In this document: piece after piece, positions 34,667 through 41,547 of the stretch
How positions within the stretch are numbered: the stretch's first letter is position 1
How the letters are laid out: each line of letters starts with the position of its first letter
The notes under the pieces: model-generated
Seen by the model: only the letters and a program-made list of their open reading frames with translations
Told to the model about the DNA's origin: nothing
The model's database searches: none
DNA from: Saprospiraceae bacterium
GTDB lineage: Bacteria; Bacteroidota; Bacteroidia; Chitinophagales; Saprospiraceae
Direction of reading: 5' to 3'
DNA length: 41,547 nucleotides
Assembly (NCBI GenBank): GCA_020628475.1
Contig: JAHDFB010000025.1
Location: 1-41,547 of the forward strand
Position numbers and translations under genes: made by a program

Positions 34667-35809
34667 TTAGATAATATCTCCGTAGATCATTTTTACGTAA
34701 GGACCTTGAATGAATTTTTCTGGAGAAATCTGACTTTGCAAATTGATGCCATTTTTCATTTCCCCCTGCAGTAACATTCGTGCACACTCACACAGTGGAG
34801 CGGCCGTTGTTGATTGAATAGCACGAAGTGTTTTTGTTCCAATTTCCATTGGATACACATTGACCACTTTATCTATACCTCTTAAACGACCCGTCTTATC
34901 TTTTCCAGTTACTCGACAGTAAATAATGATATGATCATTTTCAACGGATGGGATTTGATCCAACATACGTTGCTCTAATATTGCAGGCGCATCTTTCACC
35001 CCTTCCAGTTCTTTCAATTGGCTATCTACCCAATCATAGTGACCTACAAAACGAATCGTTTTATAATGTAAGTCTTTCACCTTATCCTTGAATGCATCCG
35101 GGAAATCCGCCGCCCCTCCAGAGGTAAAATTATCTTCGAAACGTTTTCCTTCCAACATCAATTCCTTACGATCTGATAAAGAAGGAATATTGACAACCTG
35201 ATGATCTTTCACGATCACAGCTTCCTTCACGTATTCTGTTGCCACACCTATCGGACTCCAGGTAAAAGCGTAGAAATGCGGAGCAGAAGCATTTTGAGAT
35301 AATGCACCCACTTTCATTTCCATCAATTCTAACTCATCAGAACCATACTGTTCCTTGAATTGATTGTATAAATAATTACCCAAAATATTGACAAAGCCTG
35401 GCGCAACACCCGTTTGTAATGCAAATCCTGTATTAGCATCTTTTGCCAATTCCATGATCTGATTGGTTTCATTGACATATTCCGTCAAGTTGGCATAGTG
35501 ACAATTATTGTCTACTGCAAGCTGTGCCATACGAGGAGCTTGAGAACCCGGAAGACAATCTAAGATGATATGCCCCTTCTCCAACACCGCATCTAAGGTC
35601 GCATCACTACCGCTTTTCGGCATCATAAATCCTTCAACGACATCCGATTTGCCAGAGCCTTCTTGAATAAATTGTACCGCTGTATCAATAGCATTCTGAT
35701 TGATGTCTCCGATATAGATTTTGACATCCATTTCTTTGCTAACCGATAAGATAAGACCAGCTGCCTGACCAATCCCACCAGCTCCTGCTATGATTATATT
35801 ATGAGTCAT
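34667..35809 (-). CDS. Saccharopine dehydrogenase-like NAD(P)-binding protein
   Basis: This 380-residue enzyme begins with a Rossmann motif IIIAGAGGIGQAAG, followed by DVKIYIGDINQNAI with an acidic residue at the end of strand two that favours NAD over NADP. The segments FALQTGVAPGFVNILGNYLY and STTAAPLCECARMLLQGE are characteristic of the saccharopine dehydrogenase/LYS9-like group. Many bacterial members act on carboxynorspermidine or on unknown amino-acid conjugates, so lysine metabolism is not assured. dapD at the right edge shows that lysine is made by the succinylase route, so a biosynthetic saccharopine role is unlikely. It is divergent from the ABC exporter pair. Confidence 0.85.
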   Translation of the reverse strand: MTHNIIIAGAGGIGQAAGLILSVSKEMDVKIYIGDINQNAIDTAVQFIQEGSGKSDVVEGFMMPKSGSDATLDAVLEKGHIILDCLPGSQAPRMAQLAVDNNCHYANLTEYVNETNQIMELAKDANTGFALQTGVAPGFVNILGNYLYNQFKEQYGSDELELMEMKVGALSQNASAPHFYAFTWSPIGVATEYVKEAVIVKDHQVVNIPSLSDRKELMLEGKRFEDNFTSGGAADFPDAFKDKVKDLHYKTIRFVGHYDWVDSQLKELEGVKDAPAILEQRMLDQIPSVENDHIIIYCRVTGKDKTGRLRGIDKVVNVYPMEIGTKTLRAIQSTTAAPLCECARMLLQGEMKNGINLQSQISPEKFIQGPYVKMIYGDII

Positions 35810-35864
35810 TTGATTTTAATATTATTTGTTAGGTAATGTCTCGAACCATTTCCGAGAACGGTCG

Positions 35865-35893
35865 CAAATTTATAGATTGATTTCGATCTCAAA
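35865..35893 (-). promoter_or_regulatory. Possible promoter of the saccharopine dehydrogenase-like gene
   Basis: On the minus strand TTTG (35890-35893), 17 bases, then TAAATTTG (35865-35872), an exact TAnnTTTG. The spacing is slightly short of the usual 19-21. Confidence 0.4.
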
Positions 35894-36030
35894 GATTATT
35901 TATTCAAAATACTTGCAACGGCAAGCAAGTTTTATGTTCTAGACTCCAGAAGTCGAAATTTTAACGCAATTCTACGTCGTTTTCTCAGATAAATATTTAG
36001 CTTGCATGGAAATTTAAGGATCATAGCAAA

Positions 36031-36669
36031 ATGCTGCAAACGGACAATCTTACCTATCAATATCCCGGTTCAAGAGCGATCTTTTATCCGGACATTCAAT
36101 GTGAGAAAGGACAATCCCTTTTGATTTTGGGAAAATCGGGTGTGGGAAAAAGTACCTTATTACATCTGCTCGGCGGATTGATGCAGCCTACAGCAGGTAC
36201 CATCCAAATTGCCAATCAGAATATGACGCAATTATCTGGTCGATCATTGGATCAATTTAGAGGAAAACATATTGGCATTATTTTTCAGCAAAGTCATTTC
36301 ATCAATGCCTTGAATGTAATTGAAAACTTGACCTTCACTAGAAAATTAGCGGGTCTCAGTCCTGATAAAAAGAAAATCAAAGGCATTCTTGATCGATTAG
36401 CGATACCACATAAAGCCAAGAAAAGAACAGACGAACTAAGCCAAGGTGAAATGCAGCGATTAAGCATCGCTCGAGCATTGGTTACAGAACCCAGTATTAT
36501 TTTGGCAGACGAACCGACATCGGCATTGGACGATGATAATTGCCTGCGGGTTATCGAATTATTACAAAATCAAGCGCAGCAAGATGGGGCATCACTTATT
36601 ATCGTTACGCATGATCATCGCATCGCTCGTGAATTTGACAATCAAATCACATTAAGTGACATAAAATAG
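36031..36669 (+). CDS. ABC transporter ATP-binding protein (LolD/MacB type)
   Basis: A 212-residue ATPase that powers the FtsX-type permease encoded next. Walker A is GKSGVGKST, the Q-loop IIFQQSHFINALNV, the signature LSQGEMQR, and Walker B IILADEPTSALDDD; the His switch is IVTHDHR. The short length and the 'QRxxIARAL' region put it with the LolD/MacB subgroup, which serves lipoprotein release or mechanotransmission rather than solute uptake. The permease starts four bases after its stop, so the two form one unit. Confidence 0.93.
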   Translation: MLQTDNLTYQYPGSRAIFYPDIQCEKGQSLLILGKSGVGKSTLLHLLGGLMQPTAGTIQIANQNMTQLSGRSLDQFRGKHIGIIFQQSHFINALNVIENLTFTRKLAGLSPDKKKIKGILDRLAIPHKAKKRTDELSQGEMQRLSIARALVTEPSIILADEPTSALDDDNCLRVIELLQNQAQQDGASLIIVTHDHRIAREFDNQITLSDIK

Positions 36670-36673
36670 AACT

Positions 36674-38017
36674 ATGAATCTGTTACAGGTAAGCTGGAAA
36701 AATAGTTGGAACAAGTCCTTATCAAGTGCCTTGAGCATCATATTAATCGCTTTTGGCGTGGGATTATTGAGTGTGCTCGTTCTTTTTCAAAATCAGTTTT
36801 CCGAACAGTTCGACAAAAACCAAGCGGGAATCGGGATGGTCGTAGGTGCTAAAGGCAGTCCACTACAATTGATCTTGAATGCCATGTTTCACGTGGATGC
36901 ACCTACCGGAAATATTAAAATAGAAGATGCTGCCTTTTTATTTAATAAGAAAAATCCATTCATTGAGACGGCGGTTCCACTTTCTGTGGGCGATTCCTAT
37001 ACGTCTTATCGCATCATAGGGACCAATCACGATATATTGGAGCTCTATACGGATCAGCTTCAAGAAGGGCGTCTTTGGGTAGAAAATATGGAGGTTACCA
37101 TAGGTGCTCAGGTTGCACAGGAACTTAAGCTATCCTTGGGCGATCGATTTTACTCTTCCCATGGATTCAATGAAGGAGACTTGACACACGATGAGGGCGA
37201 AAAATTCGAAGTTGTAGGTATTTTAGAAGCTCATGGAAGTGTCATTGACAAACTCATTTTAACCAGTACGGAGTCCATTTGGGCAGTTCATGAAGGGCAT
37301 CAGCATGAAGACGATGATCATCAACACGATCATGCACATGATGGATCCGAAAACCACGAACATGACCATCCCCATGAACATGACAGAGATCACAATCATG
37401 CCCATATGCCAATGGATTCACTCCAGTCTGCGAATGGTGCCACCAAATCTTTTCTGGATTATCCGAAAAAGGATATTACTTCCGTACTGATACGATTTAA
37501 AGACGATAAGAAAAAAGCCATTCCCGTGATCAATATGCCGCGTGGAATTACAGAAAATACGCCCTTGATGGCGACAGCTCCAACCTATGAACTCAATAAA
37601 TTAATGGCCAATGTGGGCTCAGGAATTAAAGCCCTTCGTTACTTAGCCATTCTGATTGCCATCATCAGTGCCCTGAGCATATTCATCAGCCTGTACAATA
37701 ATCTACGAGAACGCAAGCATGAATTAGCCATGATGCGTGTCGCCGGTGCAAAACCTTTCCAATTATTTGCCATCATTCTCTTCGAAGCAATGATCATCGG
37801 TACGATCGGAGCCATCATCGGTTGGTTGCTAGCCCACGTTTCCATGATTTTTATCTCGTCCTTACTCCATCATCAATTTCATTACGGATTGGATGCTTGG
37901 AAAATGTACCCAGCAGAAATGATGATTATTGGCGCCACCATCTTGATTAGCATCTTCGCTGGATTATTTCCAGCATGGAAGGCTTATAACACAGATATTA
38001 TTAAAAATCTTTCTTAA
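36674..38017 (+). CDS. FtsX-like ABC permease with histidine-rich loop
   Basis: A 447-residue permease with one N-terminal helix (about residues 17-38), a large periplasmic domain, and three C-terminal helices (about 315-440), the MacB/FtsX topology. Conserved parts are IGMVVGAKGSPLQLILNAMFHVDAPTGNI, SYRIIGTNHDILELY and LTSTESIWAVHE. Right after the latter, residues 206-244 hold 15 His and 13 Asp/Glu (HEGHQHEDDD, HDHAHD, HEHDHPHEHD), which could bind Zn, Ni or Cu. I associate this permease type with the ZrgC-like partners of zinc-regulated clusters in gammaproteobacteria, but that is recall and not tested here. Metal-linked function is inferred from composition. Confidence 0.88.
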   Translation: MNLLQVSWKNSWNKSLSSALSIILIAFGVGLLSVLVLFQNQFSEQFDKNQAGIGMVVGAKGSPLQLILNAMFHVDAPTGNIKIEDAAFLFNKKNPFIETAVPLSVGDSYTSYRIIGTNHDILELYTDQLQEGRLWVENMEVTIGAQVAQELKLSLGDRFYSSHGFNEGDLTHDEGEKFEVVGILEAHGSVIDKLILTSTESIWAVHEGHQHEDDDHQHDHAHDGSENHEHDHPHEHDRDHNHAHMPMDSLQSANGATKSFLDYPKKDITSVLIRFKDDKKKAIPVINMPRGITENTPLMATAPTYELNKLMANVGSGIKALRYLAILIAIISALSIFISLYNNLRERKHELAMMRVAGAKPFQLFAIILFEAMIIGTIGAIIGWLLAHVSMIFISSLLHHQFHYGLDAWKMYPAEMMIIGATILISIFAGLFPAWKAYNTDIIKNLS

Positions 38018-38040
38018 TTGAATAAAGCTGTTTTGCATTA

Positions 38041-38060
38041 GGAGGATTGCCAATCTCCTA
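38041..38060 (+). terminator. Hairpin after the ABC permease gene
   Basis: AGGAG(G)ATT pairs with AATCTCCT, eight pairs with one bulged G, loop GCC. It starts 23 bases after the permease stop. No T-run follows, so a terminator role is tentative; it may be part of the adjoining repeat. Confidence 0.4.
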
Positions 38061-38062
38061 CG

Positions 38063-38160
38063 TCTATTGGCACCGCGCTATGCAGGGGTTCGCTAAGCTC
38101 CGTGCTACGCACCAGTACTGACGTACTGCCCTTACTATCCCTATCCCGAAATCCCTGCGA
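38063..38160. repeat. GC-richer palindromic intergenic element B
   Basis: GCAGGG (38083-38088) can pair with CCCTGC (38153-38158), enclosing GTGC-TAC-GCAC (38102-38112) and CAGTAC-TGAC-GTACTG (38113-38128), both perfect. The block is visibly richer in G and C than its surroundings and abuts the stop codon of the next gene. It fills the gap between two convergent genes. I have the impression of similar sequences in other Saprospiria genomes, but cannot verify it. Confidence 0.45.
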
Positions 38161-38739
38161 TTAGATCTTCTTCGAAACCATGACCCATGCCGGTGGCACA
38201 TTGAGCGGAACAAAATTCAACTCTACATTTCCAAATATCTTTTGATACATCTTCTTCGGAATCAAACTGTAATGAATCTGAATAAAAAGTCCTTTATCCA
38301 CAAGACAATCCTTACACGTTTGAATAATTTTATAGCCTACTTCTTCAGGGATAATGGTAAATGGAATCGCCGAAATAATGTAATCCGCTTGTTCATAACC
38401 ATGTTGCTCGAGATAAGAAGGTAATTTTCCCGCATCATCTTCTATTACGATAAGACGATCATCTTCTATTTCACGTATTTGAGCACAAAACTTCGGATTC
38501 AATTCAAACGCCAATAAAACGGCATCTTTCGACATACTTTTCAAAATGTGTTTGGTAACGACTCCATCTCCGGCACCCAATTCTACCAAAACTTTTGCCT
38601 TACCAAAATCAACAGGTTTGATCATCCCCTTACATAAGTACTTGGAACTTCTGGTAATAGTTCCGACCGTCTTAATATTCTTTACACTTTCCTTGAAAAA
38701 CTTAATTGTTCCCATTTTCTCCGCCTTGCTATTCGTCAT
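38161..38739 (-). CDS. Small SAM-dependent methyltransferase (phospholipid/KsgA-like)
   Basis: A 192-residue protein: FFKESVKNIKTVGTITRSSKYLCKGMIKPV leads to motif I VLVELGAGDGVVTKHIL, then LLAFELNPKFC and a motif IV ADYIISAIPFTI, ending PAWVMVSKKI. The G-A-G-D-G and the 'S-x-(I/L)-P' in place of 'N-x-P-Y' place it with phospholipid N-methyltransferase (PmtA)-like proteins that resemble rRNA adenine dimethylases. Substrate unknown: a lipid, quinone or small molecule is possible. Its ATG overlaps the last codons of the OmpA-family gene by 11 bases, so translation is coupled. Confidence 0.8.
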   Translation of the reverse strand: MTNSKAEKMGTIKFFKESVKNIKTVGTITRSSKYLCKGMIKPVDFGKAKVLVELGAGDGVVTKHILKSMSKDAVLLAFELNPKFCAQIREIEDDRLIVIEDDAGKLPSYLEQHGYEQADYIISAIPFTIIPEEVGYKIIQTCKDCLVDKGLFIQIHYSLIPKKMYQKIFGNVELNFVPLNVPPAWVMVSKKI

Positions 38740-41026
38740 TGTATTGCATAAACTTTAGAAGGTCTGGATAATACTTGGCATAATTGGTTAATTGATTTGG
38801 AGGTATTTTCTGACCATCAACATACGGGACTATAAAGGCCCCACTAATATTATAATTGGCTAAATCATTTACTAATAATCGGGCATCATCGTATTTTTCA
38901 TACAGGCCCAGGGTATAATTGTAATCCACCTGATCGCATTCTCTTTCGATCATGGAGTCATTGTACAGTAACAAAACTTGATTCTGATACATTTGCTTCA
39001 CACTGGCTATCTGAATTCTATACGACAGGCCATCTTCCACCGTTTTGAAAAGCTCTCCTTTTGGATCTCGAAGATACTCCACCAAGAATGGTTCTACCAT
39101 CGTAATATCTATTGGAAGATTCTCCGCATTGATGATGGTGAATTCGATCCTACTATTTACCTTTTCTGCGATCTTACTTTTTTTACCACCGATCTCCATT
39201 TTAGCGATTGGATAATTAGAGCCATAGCCTTTCAAACAAATCCGATCCTTCGAAATACTTTTTCCTACCAGATACTCCGCCACCTTTTCCGCTCTCTTAA
39301 TTGAAAAATAAAGATCATATGCCTCCAATCCTTCCTCCTTGGTATGCGCCTTAATCTCCAATTTTAAACTTGGATACATGATCAACATATCCGCTAAAAT
39401 ATCCAATTCTCGACGGTTAACAGGAGTAATAATTTCATCGTTTGGTGTGTAATAAATGGTATTGATTACAAATTCTTTCTTCTCCTCTTTATTCAATCCT
39501 ACGACCTCTTCCTGAGGTTCAGTACTTGTATCCTCTACTTTCACCACCATGGTCGACTCTTTCTCCTTCTTCTTTTTCGGTTTTTTCTTTGATTTTCGAC
39601 TGTTCTTTTTATTGTTTGATTGAATCGCGGTTTTCGAATTGTTCGCCTCTGACGTTCGATTCATCGCGATGACCGGTTCCATTTCGAAGACATCATTGGC
39701 AATAAAGGCCAACTCCTCAGCCGGATTCAATTGACTTTTAAATTGATTCTTAAAATATACAACATACAAATCAAACCCACCGAAACCAGACTTTCTATCA
39801 GAGGTTAAACTCGCAGTAAAACCATCCTTACTCACATAAAAAGCCACGTCATCGCAGGCCGAGTTAATGGGTGCTCCCATATTTTTAGATGCTTTCCAAG
39901 TATCTTCTTGAAGATCGTAATCCGAAAAGAAAACATCATATCCTCCCAGTGAATTGACCCGATTGGAACTAAAAAACAAGGTCTTTCCATCATTAGAAAT
40001 ATGTGGATACGATTCATCGTATTTCGTATTTACATTAGGCCCCAAGTTTTTAGGCTTAGACCATTTCCCGTTTCTTCTAGCCGTTACATACAGATCATAT
40101 CCACCATAACCACCTGGTCGATTACTTGCAAAAAGTAAGGTTGAATCATTGAATAAATGTAAAAACACATCACCTGCTTCTGCTTGAACTGGAGAAACAA
40201 ATTTGGGTGGATTTAATACGGTTTTGGTTTCGACCGCAAAAGTATCCGAGTAAATCGTTCCTCGATCATAATCAGATCCCTTGACATAAAATAGAATAGA
40301 TCCATCCGATGAAAAATCTAGGACCATCTCATCTCGAGAACTATTGATATAATCATTCAACTTTTCTGCTTCCATCCAACGTCCATTGACCATTTCAACA
40401 CTGTACATGTCAGAATTGAATGTTCCAAATATTTCATCGACTTTTCCTTTATCATTTCTGCGACCTCCAGTAGCATTTCCACGGGCTGAAGAAAAATAAT
40501 ATTTGGTATCATAATTCGGGCTTTGAATCATTCTGAAATCATCATATTTTGAATTGATTTCTGGTCCGTAATTATCGACGAAGGCTATCGGTTCTCTATA
40601 TTTTAGACGAGTAGCCACACCACATTGCTTGATGGTATGTATGATGTTGGCACGTTCTTCGCTCTTAGGGGATAGTCTTTTCAGATAAATCTTATAATTT
40701 TCAATAGCCTTTTTGTACTTACCCTCTTCATGAAAGATCTTAGCAATGTACAAAAATGTTTCATCGGGAATCACATCAAAACTTAGAATCGCTGATACAT
40801 CTTTTTTAGCATCTTCCAATTTGCCTAGATAGTAATTGCTGACCATTCTTCGCAACAAAAGGTCTTTGTTGGCATGTCCATATTTATCCGCGTAGAAATA
40901 ATAGGCTGCTTGTTCATAGTTATTTGCCTCAAAATACTTGAGCCCCTTCATGTATAAGTCTTTTTGGGCTTGACCCAAAAAACAAACAAACAAAAAGCAT
41001 CCAATTAAAAAAATCTTCGATTTCAT
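38729..41026 (-). CDS. OmpA-family outer-membrane protein with TPR, PD40 and C-terminal extension
   Basis: A 765-residue protein from the preferred start at ATG 41024-41026 (MKSKIFLIGCFLFVCFLGQAQ signal peptide); a longer frame starts at 41068. In order: TPR repeats at about 20-130 (GLKYFEANNYEQAAYYFY, KIFHEEGKYKKAIENYKIYL), PD40 beta-propeller repeats at about 170-430 (SSDGSILFYV, ISNDGKTLFFSSNRVNSLGGYDVF), a basic Lys-rich linker (about 460-490), an OmpA-like domain (about 520-650) and a SPOR-like ending (YRIQIASVKQMYQ ... ARLLVNDLANYNISGAFIV). The same order is known from PorE, which links T9SS to peptidoglycan, but I cannot be sure of orthology. Usual peptidoglycan-binding residues (HTD, N-x2-LS) are altered, so binding may be weak. 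Confidence 0.85.
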   Translation of the reverse strand: MKSKIFLIGCFLFVCFLGQAQKDLYMKGLKYFEANNYEQAAYYFYADKYGHANKDLLLRRMVSNYYLGKLEDAKKDVSAILSFDVIPDETFLYIAKIFHEEGKYKKAIENYKIYLKRLSPKSEERANIIHTIKQCGVATRLKYREPIAFVDNYGPEINSKYDDFRMIQSPNYDTKYYFSSARGNATGGRRNDKGKVDEIFGTFNSDMYSVEMVNGRWMEAEKLNDYINSSRDEMVLDFSSDGSILFYVKGSDYDRGTIYSDTFAVETKTVLNPPKFVSPVQAEAGDVFLHLFNDSTLLFASNRPGGYGGYDLYVTARRNGKWSKPKNLGPNVNTKYDESYPHISNDGKTLFFSSNRVNSLGGYDVFFSDYDLQEDTWKASKNMGAPINSACDDVAFYVSKDGFTASLTSDRKSGFGGFDLYVVYFKNQFKSQLNPAEELAFIANDVFEMEPVIAMNRTSEANNSKTAIQSNNKKNSRKSKKKPKKKKEKESTMVVKVEDTSTEPQEEVVGLNKEEKKEFVINTIYYTPNDEIITPVNRRELDILADMLIMYPSLKLEIKAHTKEEGLEAYDLYFSIKRAEKVAEYLVGKSISKDRICLKGYGSNYPIAKMEIGGKKSKIAEKVNSRIEFTIINAENLPIDITMVEPFLVEYLRDPKGELFKTVEDGLSYRIQIASVKQMYQNQVLLLYNDSMIERECDQVDYNYTLGLYEKYDDARLLVNDLANYNISGAFIVPYVDGQKIPPNQLTNYAKYYPDLLKFMQYNDE

Positions 41027-41080
41027 TCTATGGACAAGATACGTAAAAAACAGCTTTTTATAGAACATGATCCCACGTTT

Positions 41081-41547
41081 TTAGACGGAAACGTTGTACT
41101 CTCGGAGAGCTTCATTCAAGCTTACCTTCTTATCTGTACTTTCCTTTCGCTTACCAATGATTAAGGCACAAGAAACCTGATATTCTCCGGCTGGAAATTT
41201 TTTGGTATAAGAGCCCGGGATGACGACGGATCTAGCAGGAATTCTCCCTCTATATTCAACGGGTTCTGCGCCACTAACATCTATGATATGTGTCGACTTA
41301 GTTAAAACGACATTAGCTCCTAAAACACTTTCTCGTTCCACCTGCACACCTTCCACCACGATACATCTAGACCCAATAAAACAATTATCTTCTATGATCG
41401 TTGGTGTCGCTTGTAATGGTTCCAATACACCTCCGATTCCTACACCGCCAGATAAGTGCACATTTTTTCCAATTTGAGCACATGAGCCAACAGTCGCCCA
41501 AGTATCTACCATCGTTCCGCTACCTACATAGGCACCAATGTTAACAT
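41081..41547 (-). CDS. dapD: Tetrahydrodipicolinate N-succinyltransferase, C-terminal part (window edge)
   Basis: DapD adds succinyl to tetrahydrodipicolinate in the succinylase route to diaminopimelate and lysine. About 154 residues are present of roughly 270; the frame runs off the right edge. Left-handed beta-helix hexapeptide repeats are clear: [82 protein letters not shown]. They match E. coli DapD closely over this stretch. An internal Met (complement of 41510-41512) is not the start, since coding continues upstream of it. The OmpA-family gene follows 54 bases downstream, possibly on the same message. Confidence 0.97.
   Translation of the reverse strand, partial: VNIGAYVGSGTMVDTWATVGSCAQIGKNVHLSGGVGIGGVLEPLQATPTIIEDNCFIGSRCIVVEGVQVERESVLGANVVLTKSTHIIDVSGAEPVEYRGRIPARSVVIPGSYTKKFPAGEYQVSCALIIGKRKESTDKKVSLNEALREYNVSV

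Noticed and set aside
1-41547. CRISPR array, tRNA, rRNA, intact insertion sequence or prophage
   Set aside because: No regularly spaced direct repeats, no tRNA cloverleaf or T-loop consensus, no rRNA-like stretch, and no transposase with intact catalytic residues were recognised by eye. A tRNAscan or Infernal run would settle small RNAs.

Overview
The window looks like a chromosomal segment of a Bacteroidota bacterium, most likely from the Saprospiria/Lewinella side of the phylum. The evidence is an AT-rich genome, PorZ and GldH homologues of the type IX secretion (T9SS)/gliding machinery, a T9SS type A sorting domain, a DUF4837 lipoprotein, a short-form LeuA, and promoters of the Bacteroidota type (TTTG or TTG, about 20 bases, TAnnTTTG). 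The lineage below phylum level is an inference. No rRNA, tRNA, CRISPR array, phage or plasmid module was seen.

Layout. 1-1840 (minus): leuA and the start of leuC, with a divergent helical-repeat gene of unknown function at 2030-3580. 3587-12074 (minus): a tightly packed run of DUF4837 lipoprotein, PorZ, a GT-C-like membrane protein, a GH20 hexosaminidase lipoprotein and an AI-2E-family transporter. 12257-14740 (minus): ATP-dependent PEP carboxykinase with a clear promoter and terminator, and a PDZ protein. 14823-18189 (plus): two overlapping polytopic membrane proteins, one DUF6798-like and one TMTC-like with TPRs. 18273-18953 (minus): a degenerate relative of REP-associated tyrosine transposases. 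19078-23080 (minus): uvrA and a GT4 glycosyltransferase. 23154-26055 (plus): a TlpA-like thioredoxin, grpE, dnaJ with a strong terminator, and gldH. 26078-28411 (minus): a CotH-like lipoprotein and a T9SS-sorted protein. 28800-32416 (plus): an S41 protease, tsaB and two paralogous ArsR-type regulators. 32504-33286 (minus): scpA. 33330-34556 (plus): an RlmI-like rRNA methyltransferase. 34667-35809 (minus): a saccharopine dehydrogenase-like enzyme. 36031-38017 (plus): an ABC exporter whose permease has a histidine-rich loop. 38161-41547 (minus): dapD (partial), an OmpA/PD40 outer-membrane protein and a small SAM methyltransferase.

How it fits together. Most genes are core housekeeping: leucine and lysine/peptidoglycan precursor synthesis, gluconeogenesis, DNA repair, chromosome segregation, protein folding and t6A tRNA modification. 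They are mixed with cell-envelope genes typical of Bacteroidota that secrete through T9SS. The least explained items are: the RAYT-like gene that has lost its HUH and tyrosine residues; two GC-richer, hairpin-rich intergenic elements near 28.5 and 38.1 kb; a 51-base interrupted hairpin between the two ArsR genes; a near-ideal 12-2-12 operator before the second ArsR gene; and the 15-histidine loop in the FtsX-like permease. None of these proves a new system. The RAYT-like gene with its candidate palindromic elements, and the ArsR pair with its operators, are the best leads.
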